Origin: Fuerstiella sp.
GTDB lineage: Bacteria > Planctomycetota > Planctomycetia > Planctomycetales > Planctomycetaceae
Length of the DNA: 64,000 nucleotides
Assembly (NCBI GenBank): GCA_022447225.1
Contig: JAKVAZ010000001.1
Coordinates: forward strand, 527,824-591,823
Reading direction: 5' to 3'
Below the pieces are notes generated by a model that saw nothing but the letters and a program-made list of their open reading frames with translations, searched no databases and was not told the origin of the DNA. Made by a program: the position numbers and the translations under genes. Positions 38,407 to 47,978 of this stretch are shown here, one piece after another (position 1 is the first letter of the stretch; every line of letters begins with the position of its first letter).

Positions 38407-39015
38407 ATGTCTCAAACTCATACGGCAGTCGAACATGTGCTTGTGATCCCGACGAGTGTCTTTCATGAAATTGGTCATTTCCAGGGATTCTGTAGCGATA
38501 CTGATCGCTATCTGGATGTGATTCTTGATCCCGCTTATGCCAGTTACCGCCCACGTCCGGACATGGAGGAAGATCCGTCCTTCAAACAGTTGATTCCCTA
38601 CTGCATTTTTCAGTATGACGATCAGGTGTTTGAATACCGTCGAGGAAACGGCCAGGGGGAAGCGCGTCTGCACGCAAAACGGTCAGTAGGTGTTGGCGGG
38701 CATGTGTCGACAGTTGACGTGGGTGGCGACCGGACCCCTTACCTGGAAGGTATGAAACGCGAGATTGAAGAGGAAGTTGATTTGCAGGGCGGATGGACTG
38801 AATCGTGTGTCGGACTGATCAATGACGACGAATCCGACGTGGGAAAAGTCCATTTGGGCATTGTGCACATTTTCAATCTGGACAAACCCAAAGTTGTGCC
38901 ACGTGAACAGTCGATGATAGACGCAGGATTCGCGCCACCGGAACGTTTGGCAGGCGAATTAGAAGAGTTTGAAACTTGGTCACAAATTTGTCTCAAGCAT
39001 CTTTACGGGTGCTGA
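38407..39015 (+). CDS. NUDIX-type phosphohydrolase-like protein
   Basis: A 202-residue protein of a group often annotated as phosphoesterase. The NUDIX box is visible in modified form: GGHVS, then [13 protein letters not shown] (the REUxEExGU-like helix) at about residues 116-128, which binds the metal for hydrolysis of nucleoside diphosphate-linked compounds. The opening [16 protein letters not shown] and the C-terminal [12 protein letters not shown] are not from any family I can name. A strong ribosome site, AAGGAG 9 bases before ATG 38407, supports the start. It follows trpC closely and may be cotranscribed. Confidence 0.8.
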   Translation: MSQTHTAVEHVLVIPTSVFHEIGHFQGFCSDTDRYLDVILDPAYASYRPRPDMEEDPSFKQLIPYCIFQYDDQVFEYRRGNGQGEARLHAKRSVGVGGHVSTVDVGGDRTPYLEGMKREIEEEVDLQGGWTESCVGLINDDESDVGKVHLGIVHIFNLDKPKVVPREQSMIDAGFAPPERLAGELEEFETWSQICLKHLYGC

Positions 39016-39159
39016 AGTCCAAAAACGGCAGATTTTGCGACCTTAAGCAGCTCACAGTGAATACTAGCCGCTATTGAGGACGGGGCCCGAGTGGAACTTC
39101 TCCCCTTGCCCGCAGCGCCGGACAGCACAATGACAGTCATTGCCAGGAGGGCAATTCCG

Positions 39160-39822
39160 ATGAGACGTTTCAATCTGTTTCTGTTGACGGGTCTCCTGGT
39201 GGCTGCCGGAGCAGGTGCGGTCATTGCTCAGCAGGTTGATGACCGTCCTCAAAGACCACCGGGACAGCTTTCCGAAGAAAAGCTGGGCAGCGCTCTGAGA
39301 GCTATTGGTCTGAAGCCGGCGAAAACAGAAAAACGTTATGATTTTGTGTTCAAGACCAGCATTCAGGGTGAAGAGTGGAAATTCAGCATGTCTGCAGTGC
39401 TGAGCCGCAACGAAGAATCGGTGTGGGTCATGGCCTGGCTGGATCAGCTTCCCCGAAGTTCAAGTGCAGTGCCCCGGACCGCACTCCTCAGACTGCTGGC
39501 AGCTAATGATCGCCTTGGGAATGGAAAATTCTTTGCCTATATTCCGACCAACAAACGGTTTGTGCTGCAGCGAGTGGTTGCCAACGAAAAGATGACATCA
39601 CGCAAATTACGGGCAACGCTTCAGGATCTGGCGATCAGTGTGGCAGACGAGTATCCAACCTGGGCTACTGCCGGCTGGAACCCGCAGAAAGCGGGTCCGC
39701 GAGTGGCAAGCGATTCCTCAGGCGGCCAGTCTGTTCCTGTAAACCGGGAAGAATCCGGTCTGTCCAGACGAATTCGTGCGTCCGAATCGGCAACGAAATT
39801 TAGTGATCGAAGTGTGAACTAG
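39160..39822 (+). CDS. Exported YbjN/CesT-like protein of unknown function
   Basis: A 220-residue protein with a clear signal peptide (MRRFNLFLLTGLLVAAGAGAVIA). The mature domain (about 40-165) has the alpha-beta pattern of the YbjN or type III chaperone (CesT) fold: GSALRAIGLKPAKTEKRYDF, VWVMAWLDQLPR, LLRLLAANDRLGNGKFFAY. This assignment is by pattern only. The tail is polar and Ser/Arg-rich. AGGAGG lies 8-9 bases before ATG 39160, so I prefer it over the longer frame from 39091. A perfect terminator follows 130 bases after the stop. Confidence 0.75.
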   Translation: MRRFNLFLLTGLLVAAGAGAVIAQQVDDRPQRPPGQLSEEKLGSALRAIGLKPAKTEKRYDFVFKTSIQGEEWKFSMSAVLSRNEESVWVMAWLDQLPRSSSAVPRTALLRLLAANDRLGNGKFFAYIPTNKRFVLQRVVANEKMTSRKLRATLQDLAISVADEYPTWATAGWNPQKAGPRVASDSSGGQSVPVNREESGLSRRIRASESATKFSDRSVN

Positions 39823-39953
39823 AAAAACTCTGATCGGGCAGAATTGAGGGCGGAGACGTCTGTTCTGCGCCGACGGAACTGCCAAATCGCTATTTCACGT
39901 TCGTACAATCACTGCCAGTACGAAGATGACATCGTTCAGAGACGCTTTTGAAG

Positions 39954-39986
39954 GCCGAATTACAGCATTGTAATTCGGCTCTTTTT
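39954..39986 (+). terminator. Rho-independent terminator
   Basis: Perfect 11-bp stem GCCGAATTACA/TGTAATTCGGC with a GCAT loop, followed by TCTTTTT. It lies about 130 bases after the YbjN-like gene and is one of the two strongest terminators in the window. Confidence 0.85.
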
Positions 39987-40323
39987 GTATGAACTGGCAG
40001 CAGCATTCGAATGATCCGGAATATATTTGTATGAGGTTTCAGATTCCCGGTTCGCAGAAAGAGGTCTTCCGGCGTTCGTCGGCCACGTCAATTCATTTTT
40101 CTGTGTCTTAAGTGATGTGTGGATTGTTTATCTCTGCAACGCGTCACGAATCAGCGTGTATGTTTGCTGCATGTCGTCAAACCGGACTTTGGGAACAGAA
40201 GAATCTGGGACGATCCGGTACTTCAAACAATCTGTGAAACCGGTACACTTTTCATTCGGATTGTGACTTTGATTACATCTGTTTCCGCTCATCCCTGCCT
40301 CTGTCATTCGCTGCCGTTCGCTC
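39987..40323. other. Intergenic region upstream of the proline catabolic gene
   Basis: About 340 bases between the terminator and the putA-like start. No gene is recognised; it should hold the promoter of the downstream gene, but no clear -35/-10 pair was found. Confidence 0.4.
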
Positions 40324-43314
40324 ATGGCAAAACGCTCTCGAATCGAAGATCGCGTTGAACGACGTACGCAGGAGATCGGGCAGGACCTGCTGGACCGACT
40401 GGAACATGGTACTCCATCCATGTTCCACGGACGCTGGTGGGAGGACCAGTTGCTGAACTGGGCCATGGAAGACGAAGCCATTAAGTTACAGATGTTTCGC
40501 TTTGTCGATGTCCTGCCGATGCTCAGGGACCACCGATCGATTGCCCGGCACCTGGAAGAATACTTTCAGGAGGTTCGTGAACGGTTGCCGTTTGCAGCTC
40601 GTTTGGGTCTGGATCTGTCGACGGGTAACAGTATTTTGAGTCGGGCGTTAGCCTGGAACGCCCGCACGAATGTGTCGAGGATGGCACGACGGTTTATCGC
40701 GGGTGAAACAGTCTGTCAGGTCCTGGATTCGGTTGAGGAGCTGCGTCGGTCCGGCTATGCGTTTACGCTGGATCTGCTGGGTGAAGCCGTTATCAGCGAA
40801 AAAGAAGCGGACCGTTATCAACAGACATACATGGATCTGATTGTCGGTATGTCCGAACCAGTCGGAAGCTGGTCCGAAGTCAACCGCATTGACCGTGATA
40901 GTGCCGGTGCACTGCCGCGACTCAATCTCTCACTTAAGCTGTCTGCTCTGGACAGTCGATTTTCGACCATCGACCCCATCGGTACCACCGAACGTGTGTG
41001 TTCACGTCTGCGTCCCATCCTGAGGCTGGCTCAGGAACACCATGTTTTTGTCAACTTCGATATGGAACAGCGTGACTACCGCAGTCTGACGTCCGGGATC
41101 TTCAGACAGATCCTTATGGAAGATGAATTTCGTGAATTCCCTGATGCCGGGATCGCAGTACAGGCCTATCTGCAGGACACCGCAACCGAACTCAAAAGTC
41201 TGCTGAAGTGGGTTAGAAAACGAAAAACGCCCGTTACAGTGCGACTGGTTAAGGGGGCCTACTGGGACTATGAAACCACCATGGCCGAATCCCGCGGCTG
41301 GCCGTGTCCTGTTTTTCAGCGGAAGTGGCAGTCGGATGACAGCTTTGAGAAACAGGTCCGGTTCATCCTGAAGCACCACCAGTGGCTGCGCCCGGCCCTG
41401 GGCAGCCACAATCTGCGCAGTCTGGCTCATGGACTTGCCTGGGCCGAAGAATACGGTGTGCCGGAACAAAATCTGGAAATTCAGATGCTGTACGGCATGG
41501 GTGACGAACAGGCACACCTGTTTTCGGAAATGGGATATCGTGTCCGAATTTATACGCCGTTTGGCCAACTGATTCCCGGCATGGCCTACCTGGTTCGTCG
41601 CCTGCTTGAAAATACGTCCAACGATTCGTTTCTGCGTCAAAGTCTTACAGAACACCGACGTCCGGAATTGCTGCTTATGAAACCGTCCGAACATGCTGCC
41701 GAGGAACCTGTTACTGAATCTGTCACTGCGACAGGATTTTCGAATGAGCCTCCGACCGACTTCAGTATCGAAGACAATCGCAGCGCAATGCAACAGGCGC
41801 TGGAAGACGTCCGGTCCGAATTTTCACGTGAATATCCACTTGTTATTGGCGGCAAGTCGTGTGACAGCCGCAGCATCCTGGTGTCGCGGAATCCATCTGA
41901 TACCTCACAGGTTGTCGGGCGAGTTGCGAGTGCCAGTTCGGATCAGGCTGCCGACGCCGTTCGGGAAGCCGAACGTGCGTTTCCGCAATGGGCGTCGACC
42001 GATGCCGGACGACGGGCTGATTGTCTGGAACTGATTGCTGCAGAGATCCGAACACGACGGTTTGAACTGGCGGCGTGGATCATCAGTGAAGTTGGCAAGC
42101 CTTGGGTGGAAGCTGATGCAGAGGTGTCTGAGGCTGTCGATTTTTGCATGTACTATGCGCAGGAAATGAGACGTCTGCATCAACCACAGGAGTGTCACCT
42201 CAAAGGCGAAGAAAATACGTACTGCTATCGACCTCGGGGTGTAGCGGTTGTGATCGCGCCCTGGAACTTTCCTTTGGCAATCCTCACCGGTATGACGGCA
42301 GCTGCCATGGTGGCGGGTAATACGGTGATTATGAAGCCGGCCGAACAATCGTCGGTCGTGGCGTCGAAGCTGATGGATATCATACAGAATTCCGACGTTC
42401 CGGACGGCGTTGTCAATCTGGTTTCCGGTGTCGGTGAAACCATTGGTCCCGAACTTGTCTGCAGCCCGGATGTCGACCTTATCTGTTTTACCGGTTCCCG
42501 CAGTGTTGGCCTTGAAATCAACCGCCTGGCAGCGGAAACGGACGATCGTCAGCTGAACGTGCGACGAGTGATTGCAGAAATGGGAGGCAAGAACGCAATT
42601 ATTGTTGACGAGGATGCCGACCTGGATGAGGCCATTCCCGGTATTCTCCGCAGCGCGTTTGCCTACGCCGGCCAAAAGTGTTCTGCCTGCTCGCGAGTTA
42701 TTGTTCTGGGCGGAATTTATGACCGGTTTATGCAGCGGCTTGTGGAAGCGACAGAGTGTCTGAAGCTGGGACCGGCTGACGATCCGGAGACTCAGATCGG
42801 TCCGGTGATCGACGATGATGCACGCAAACGTATTCTGGCCACAATCGCCGGTCTGGATCCGGAACATGACGGAACACTGGTCTGGGAAGGTTCATCAGAA
42901 GAACTAGCCAACCAGGGGACATTTGTCGGGCCACACGTTATAGCGGATGCCCGGTCGGACTCTCCGATTTGTCAGCAGGAATTATTTGGTCCCGTACTGC
43001 CCGTGATTCGGGCCAGAACTCTGGACGATGCGTTTGCTCTGGCCAACGACACTCGTTTTGCGCTGACGGGCGGTGTCTACAGCCGTAGTCCCGTTACTCT
43101 CAAACGCGCTCGCAGTGAATTTGAAGTTGGCAATCTGTATCTCAACCGGGAAATCACCGGAGCGATGGTACAGCGTCATCCGTTTGGCGGGTATCGCATG
43201 AGCGGGACCGGCAGTAAGGCAGGTGGTCCGGATTACCTTCTACAGTTTCTTGTTCCTGTGAATATCACGGAGAACACAATGCGCAACGGGTTTGCACCTG
43301 CGTCCGTCGAATAA
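40324..43314 (+). CDS. putA: Bifunctional proline dehydrogenase / L-glutamate gamma-semialdehyde dehydrogenase
   Basis: Oxidises proline to glutamate in two steps on one chain of 996 residues. Residues 1 to about 470 are the FAD-dependent proline dehydrogenase barrel (LSLKLSALDSRF, VFVNFDMEQRDYR, VRLVKGAYWDYE, and the RRLLENTSND end motif). Residues 515-990 are the NAD-dependent aldehyde dehydrogenase, with IAPWNFPLAI, TGSRSVGLEI, general base E752 (AEMGGKN) and nucleophile C786 (GQKCSACSR). The N-terminus has no ribbon-helix-helix domain, so it should be enzymatic only, unlike trifunctional PutA. This is the compact PutA type. No permease or regulator lies next to it. Confidence 0.92.
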   Translation: MAKRSRIEDRVERRTQEIGQDLLDRLEHGTPSMFHGRWWEDQLLNWAMEDEAIKLQMFRFVDVLPMLRDHRSIARHLEEYFQEVRERLPFAARLGLDLSTGNSILSRALAWNARTNVSRMARRFIAGETVCQVLDSVEELRRSGYAFTLDLLGEAVISEKEADRYQQTYMDLIVGMSEPVGSWSEVNRIDRDSAGALPRLNLSLKLSALDSRFSTIDPIGTTERVCSRLRPILRLAQEHHVFVNFDMEQRDYRSLTSGIFRQILMEDEFREFPDAGIAVQAYLQDTATELKSLLKWVRKRKTPVTVRLVKGAYWDYETTMAESRGWPCPVFQRKWQSDDSFEKQVRFILKHHQWLRPALGSHNLRSLAHGLAWAEEYGVPEQNLEIQMLYGMGDEQAHLFSEMGYRVRIYTPFGQLIPGMAYLVRRLLENTSNDSFLRQSLTEHRRPELLLMKPSEHAAEEPVTESVTATGFSNEPPTDFSIEDNRSAMQQALEDVRSEFSREYPLVIGGKSCDSRSILVSRNPSDTSQVVGRVASASSDQAADAVREAERAFPQWASTDAGRRADCLELIAAEIRTRRFELAAWIISEVGKPWVEADAEVSEAVDFCMYYAQEMRRLHQPQECHLKGEENTYCYRPRGVAVVIAPWNFPLAILTGMTAAAMVAGNTVIMKPAEQSSVVASKLMDIIQNSDVPDGVVNLVSGVGETIGPELVCSPDVDLICFTGSRSVGLEINRLAAETDDRQLNVRRVIAEMGGKNAIIVDEDADLDEAIPGILRSAFAYAGQKCSACSRVIVLGGIYDRFMQRLVEATECLKLGPADDPETQIGPVIDDDARKRILATIAGLDPEHDGTLVWEGSSEELANQGTFVGPHVIADARSDSPICQQELFGPVLPVIRARTLDDAFALANDTRFALTGGVYSRSPVTLKRARSEFEVGNLYLNREITGAMVQRHPFGGYRMSGTGSKAGGPDYLLQFLVPVNITENTMRNGFAPASVE

Positions 43315-43487
43315 CCATTAGGTAGAACAGGACCGGTCAGACAGTCTGATACTGCAAAAATCTGTAGCGAGACGGATTCCGCCGTGCGTCAACATGTTTT
43401 TCAGCCTGACGGACATGCCGAATAAGGTCACTGTGGTCATCGGCTGCATCCCCCTGGATGCTTCGCCGGTTGGAATTCGATGATTTG

Positions 43488-44093
43488 CTATCGAACCACG
43501 GAATTCGGCTGAGCAGCAACCCGTGTTTCCGGACGTAATTCGTTCTCGTACACATTCATTACCAGATCAATCCAGTCAGATGGTACGAGTTGAGGAAAAC
43601 GGGTTCGCAGGTACCAGCTGGTGTATTCTTCTTCATGGATTGCCGACAGCAGCATTTGACGTTTAAGTTGCTCGTCGTCTTCCGTTTTGCCGTGTTTCGT
43701 TTCCAGCGCTTTGCGGAGAGCCGGTTGATTCAAAACAGTTTCGTACCCCGACATCTGATGCCTGATCAGCTTTGTTTGGCGAAATGCCTTACGGCGCAAA
43801 AGTTCCTCCATCAGGGGACTTCCCAGTTCACGATCAATCTCAACCAATTCGTCGGACTTTTGAGACATGACAATGGAGAATGCCCGCCGACGAACATCAT
43901 CGCCAGCTTCAGGACGGAAGAGATCAATTCCTGCGGTTGTAACAATTGCCGCTTCAGTAATCTTACCCGGGAACGTGGTAACTTCCGGCATCTTCCACGA
44001 ATATCGGACATACACGAACGTCATGACGATGCCCAGCAGGACTCCTCCGATGAATTTCATGATCGATGGTGACTCGTCAGATGACCGGATCAT
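43488..44093 (-). CDS. Membrane-anchored hypothetical protein
   Basis: A 201-residue protein with one N-terminal hydrophobic segment (about 12-30, MKFIGGVLLGIVMTFVYV) and a charged, mostly helical remainder (RRRAFSIVMSQKSDELVEID, SAIHEEEYTSWYLRTRFPQL). No family recognised. ATG 44093 follows GGGAGGA by 8 bases, which decides it over the longer frame from 44129 and over ATG 44060. It is monocistronic between the putA-like gene (convergent) and the peroxidase gene. Confidence 0.68.
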   Translation of the reverse strand: MIRSSDESPSIMKFIGGVLLGIVMTFVYVRYSWKMPEVTTFPGKITEAAIVTTAGIDLFRPEAGDDVRRRAFSIVMSQKSDELVEIDRELGSPLMEELLRRKAFRQTKLIRHQMSGYETVLNQPALRKALETKHGKTEDDEQLKRQMLLSAIHEEEYTSWYLRTRFPQLVPSDWIDLVMNVYENELRPETRVAAQPNSVVR

Positions 44094-44518
44094 GCAGCAT
44101 CCTCCCTTACAGGACATGTGATCAATCAATACAGCAGCCTAGCACGAACGTTATCGAAGGGGCTACATTGATTTTTTGTCATTGCCGGTGTTCGCAGCCC
44201 GGTCAGGATTCCTCAGGGGACTGCCGACGCATGATACGCTTCAGCAGACACGGGGCACCCCGCACAGCCCGGATCATTCACAGGCTGCGGAGGAAGCAGA
44301 AACCGGACCAGGACGGTTTCGCTAAGTCAAACAATTGCTGTGCCGGCGGGCACGGTGTCTGACGTTTTTGGGGAGACCTCCTGCTGGCCGGAGGAGCTCG
44401 GGGACAGACACATGACTCAACAGGTTAAAGTGTTTGTGCCCGTTCACTTATGGCAGTGAGCCAGTCCCTGTTTGTCGTGGATAATCGGTTAGAGACCGGT
44501 CGCACTGCAGCAGGACCA
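44094..44518. other. Intergenic region, no gene recognised
   Basis: About 425 bases upstream of the hypothetical membrane protein and downstream of the peroxidase gene. Open frames on the plus strand have no family resemblance. A short CCTC/GAGG repeat near 44376 is the only structure seen. Confidence 0.4.
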
Positions 44519-45745
44519 CTATTCCGGCAATCGTCCGGAAGCAATTTTCGGATAACGGCCTGTGACAGATCGCATGAAGGCCACCAGGTCATTCTTTTGT
44601 TGTTTGGTGATCTTGAGTGGTTTCATTTTTTCACTCAACCAGCGATTTTTTGTGCCTCCTTTGACGTAGTGTTCAACTACTTCTTCAAGTGTCTTCAGGC
44701 TGCCATCATGCATGTACGGAGCGGACAGGGCCACGTTGCGAATGGTTGGAGTTTTGAAAGCCCCTTTGTCCTTTTCGTCTTTGGTCTCCGCAAAACGGCC
44801 CAAGTCTGGCATGCTGGAATCCATTCCGATACCAAGATTGTGATACTTTTCATCCGAAAGGTTGGCTCCCACATGACAGTTACTGCAGCCGATTTCTTTA
44901 CTGAAAAAGAGTGCCTCTCCACGGACGGCGCTCTCTGACATCGGATTGTTCCTGGCACCCTTCTGCAGATTCAGGTACTTATGCCAGGTTTCCGGATCAT
45001 CTTCCCTGAGATCTTTCAGGTCTTCGTCTTCCAGTGAGGTAAATGGTTTCAGTGCATCGCGATAGTCAAACGGAGTGGCACCGGTAACGATCGTTCGTTC
45101 AAAAGATGCGATGGCCTTGCCCACATTGTCAATCGTTACACCGGACTTTGGAAACACGGCCCTGAATTCTGCTACATAGACAGGAATTTGCTTTAGTGTT
45201 GACACCGCTCCGTCGTGCGTGTTGCCCATTTCGATTGGACTGGCGATGGGGCCGACGGCCTGAGCTTCCAGAGAACCGGCTCGACCGTCCCAAAACTGTG
45301 CATCACTCAGAATTCGGTTGTAACTGACAGGAGAATTCCGGCCACCCTTCAGCCCCTCGATGCCGACTCCAAACTGTGTATGCCGCCCAAAGCCTTCCTG
45401 CGGATGATGACAACTTGCACAGCTGACTGTGTTGTCAGCCGACAATCGGGTATCAAAATACAGCTGGCGGCCAAGTTCAATTTTAGCCCGGGTGAGTGGA
45501 TTTGCTTTGATGCCCCGCATATCCCGCTCACCGGCACTTAGGCCCAGCGGAAGTTTCACGTCGAGCGCCTCATGATTAGCCGGAACAGCCAGCCATTCTC
45601 TGGCCTGTTGCAGCGTTAGCTCGCCAGTGCCAGGAATTCCCGAGGTGAGATCATCCATGCCCAGAGTAACTAATTCTTCTGCGCTCAGCAGAGATCCCCA
45701 GTTCGCCGCTGCAACAGCTGCCAGACACAGAATGGTCTTCTTCAT
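44519..45745 (-). CDS. Di-heme cytochrome c peroxidase
   Basis: Periplasmic enzyme that reduces hydrogen peroxide using electrons from cytochromes; 408 residues. It has a signal peptide (MKKTILCLAAVAAANWGSLLSA) and two heme c sites, CASCH at 109-113 and CSNCH at 287-291. The flanking motifs fit the MauG/CCP group (GRQLYFDTRLSADNTVSCASC, AKIELG, TPTIRNVALSAPYMHDGS). The heme-ligand methionine region (APYMHDGSLKTL) is present near the C-terminus. It is monocistronic, with no partner electron donor gene adjacent. Confidence 0.93.
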   Translation of the reverse strand: MKKTILCLAAVAAANWGSLLSAEELVTLGMDDLTSGIPGTGELTLQQAREWLAVPANHEALDVKLPLGLSAGERDMRGIKANPLTRAKIELGRQLYFDTRLSADNTVSCASCHHPQEGFGRHTQFGVGIEGLKGGRNSPVSYNRILSDAQFWDGRAGSLEAQAVGPIASPIEMGNTHDGAVSTLKQIPVYVAEFRAVFPKSGVTIDNVGKAIASFERTIVTGATPFDYRDALKPFTSLEDEDLKDLREDDPETWHKYLNLQKGARNNPMSESAVRGEALFFSKEIGCSNCHVGANLSDEKYHNLGIGMDSSMPDLGRFAETKDEKDKGAFKTPTIRNVALSAPYMHDGSLKTLEEVVEHYVKGGTKNRWLSEKMKPLKITKQQKNDLVAFMRSVTGRYPKIASGRLPE

Positions 45746-45939
45746 CGTTGTTCTCCACAGACTGTTTTATTTGTTTTACCCTGTTGTCGTGAATTGACAG
45801 CTTACAGATGTGGAAAGGAAGTGTCGCGATCGGATAACGATTCCCGGCGAAATGTTCTGATCGGGAACCAGCGTTCCCGACCGTGGTCTGATTGGTGTCT
45901 GAGATTGTCCACATAAACTCAGCGGGATTCTTCGGCGTT

Positions 45940-47070
45940 TTACCAGGACTGTGAATTCAGCCATTGAGATATCCTGTCCTGAAGCAGGTTTAGCGATTCG
46001 CCTCGCCTAAGCTGATTCAGATTCTCGTAACAAAGATTCGCGACACCAGCGACCGGCAGTGCGGTCTTCAGTGTTGGTTCGTTGGGGATTAGTTTTGACG
46101 GGATCCATTCTGTTAATTTTCGAATTCCGTCTCCCTGATCAGCCGATGTTGACAGCAAACTCAGTTCTTCCGGAGGTGTCTTACCTGACATTGGCAGATC
46201 ATTTTTGCAATACACGACTGCCCGCTGACGGTCCTTTGGAATTTCCCGCACGATATCGTGATGATCGCTGGTCCAGCCAACGCTGCTGTCGACTGCAATC
46301 AGGATCAGGTCGGCTGCGGTAATCCGATCGTGGGCGTGCGAAATTCCGTGCACTTCAACTGGATCTCTGGAGTCTCGTCGAATGCCGGCAGTATCGACAA
46401 TACAAAACGGCCATCCGTTGAGCACCAGTTCTGTCTCAACCGCATCGCGTGTTGTCCCCGGCTGATCGAAGACAATGGCACGTTCATACCCCGAAATTGC
46501 ATTCAGCAGACTGGACTTACCAACATTGGGTGGTCCGGCAATAACGACACCCCAGGGGTCCACCAGATGATTGGCAACGCTTTCCCAGCGCAACAGGTTG
46601 TTGAGTTGCAGACGGAACGCATCAGCAGTGCCAGCCTGTATTGCGGCAACCAGCGCATCCCTAAGAACGCCGCTGGATTGCGCCAGAACGAGGCGGGCTG
46701 TTTTGGCGGTACGCGTCTGGAGCAACAACTGTTCGAGTGTTGACGGCAAAGTGATCTCCCGCGAATCCTCCCGGGAGAATTCCTCCAGGATTCGGGTGAC
46801 CGCCGCTTCGCCGCCGTGGCAGTGAACTTCCCACTCTGTTTCTCCGGTTCGGACGACAACCACGTCTTCCCCTCGCCACGATCCGAACAACACACGATCA
46901 ATTGGAGCAGTTGAAGCCGGCATGCCGTTCGCGGCGCAAAAGGCCATGTCAATGGCCTCAGTGCGTTCTGTTAATGGGCCTGACAGTCGAATACTCGCCA
47001 CGGCACCGCGTCCGGGAGCCGTAAGTCGACATGCTGACATATTGTTTGAGGATGTCTGTGAATTGTTCAC
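45940..47070 (-). CDS. MnmE/TrmE-like GTPase lacking the C-terminal cysteine motif
   Basis: A 376-residue relative of tRNA-modification GTPase MnmE (usually about 450). It keeps an N-terminal folate-type domain (CRLTAPGRGAVASIRLSG, EVHCHGG), a helical linker, and the G domain: G1 GPPNVGKSS (179-187), G2 TTRDAV (206-211), G3 DTAGIR (226-231). G4 is degraded to CKND (288-291) instead of NKxD, and the chain ends at LNSQSW without the CxGK signature whose cysteine is needed for uridine modification. No mnmG is adjacent. It is therefore probably a divergent paralogue with a different task, or a GTPase with altered nucleotide preference. Confidence 0.8.
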   Translation of the reverse strand: MNNSQTSSNNMSACRLTAPGRGAVASIRLSGPLTERTEAIDMAFCAANGMPASTAPIDRVLFGSWRGEDVVVVRTGETEWEVHCHGGEAAVTRILEEFSREDSREITLPSTLEQLLLQTRTAKTARLVLAQSSGVLRDALVAAIQAGTADAFRLQLNNLLRWESVANHLVDPWGVVIAGPPNVGKSSLLNAISGYERAIVFDQPGTTRDAVETELVLNGWPFCIVDTAGIRRDSRDPVEVHGISHAHDRITAADLILIAVDSSVGWTSDHHDIVREIPKDRQRAVVYCKNDLPMSGKTPPEELSLLSTSADQGDGIRKLTEWIPSKLIPNEPTLKTALPVAGVANLCYENLNQLRRGESLNLLQDRISQWLNSQSW

Positions 47071-47465
47071 AAGGCTGTGTGTGTCTTCGCAAAACCTATC
47101 GATCTCAAAAGATTCTGACTCGGTAGTTTCTGATCTACTTTGCGTCCTGGCGACTCAGGGTTTTTTGGACTGAAACTCGAACTGCCCCTGAAAAAATCTC
47201 ACTGTCTGTTTTTGGATTTCTCCCGAAACCTGTCAGTGCAGGATTTGCTCACTAAGAACCTGCCCGAGAGGGCCGTGCTGTATTAAACCAACCGTCACTG
47301 TTCGGAAAATGTCCTGACCCACACGTTCTGTTGTACCCTGACAGTGATGCAGTGACAAATGGACACACGAGGACGGTGTGTGGCAGGTTCAGCGCATGAG
47401 AAAACGAGGCTGGTACAGGGCCAGCCTCGTTTTGAGTCTTCAGTTGCGTATGCTGAGTATCGGGA
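47071..47465. other. Intergenic region containing a bidirectional terminator
   Basis: About 395 bases with no recognisable gene; the strong hairpin at 47401-47433 is described separately. Confidence 0.45.
47401..47433. terminator. Bidirectional rho-independent terminator
   Basis: Perfect 13-bp stem AAAACGAGGCTGG/CCAGCCTCGTTTT with a seven-base loop. The A run on one side and T run on the other give a U-tract in either direction. It lies 32 bases beyond the stop of the minus-strand gene at 47466-47978. Confidence 0.85.
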
Positions 47466-47978
47466 CTAGCTGGCATCGTCGTCAGCAGCGATAGCGATTG
47501 CCGTGATACCACCGGCAAGCAGCAGCAGGCCCAGCCACTGGGCACTTGTTAGACCGGCCAGCATGCCATCTCCGTCTTGTCCGCGGACAACGGTAATCGG
47601 CTCGTTGACCACAGTGAATTGTCTCAGAGACTTCGGTGGAGCTGTTCCCTGTGTCCAGAGGCGGGCACCGTATTTAGCATCATCAACCTGTATCGCACAA
47701 ACGCCGCCACGGAAGCCGGTAAGTGTGAATTGTCCTCTTTCGTTGGTCTCAACGGCACGTTTGCCGTCTTTGGTCGAAATCTCAACCACTGTACCGGCAA
47801 CGGGTTGACCGTGGATGTCGAGAACGCGTCCGATGACAGCACCATCTTGCCCCAACTCAACGTTTCGCAGTTTTGGCCTGGCAGGAGATTGCGTTGTCGA
47901 GCCAGCAATGAGGTTTGCCGGCAACACGAACAATACTGCCATAAAAAGGGCAGTGATTTGTTTGAAGGAGAAATGCAT
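47466..47978 (-). CDS. Small exported protein with a carboxypeptidase-regulatory-like (Ig-like) domain
   Basis: A 170-residue protein. It has a signal peptide (MHFSFKQITALFMAVLFVLPANLIAG), a short beta-sandwich domain of the carboxypeptidase regulatory-like type (GAVIGRVLDIHGQPVAGTVV, NERGQFTLTGFRGG), then a C-terminal hydrophobic segment (LGLLLLAGGITAIAIA) ending in acidic residues DDDAS. Such domains are structural or ligand-binding parts of surface proteins. ATG 47978 has AAAGGA 7 bases upstream. The bidirectional terminator follows. Planctomycetes have many such proteins; the substrate or partner is unknown. Confidence 0.78.
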   Translation of the reverse strand: MHFSFKQITALFMAVLFVLPANLIAGSTTQSPARPKLRNVELGQDGAVIGRVLDIHGQPVAGTVVEISTKDGKRAVETNERGQFTLTGFRGGVCAIQVDDAKYGARLWTQGTAPPKSLRQFTVVNEPITVVRGQDGDGMLAGLTSAQWLGLLLLAGGITAIAIAADDDAS

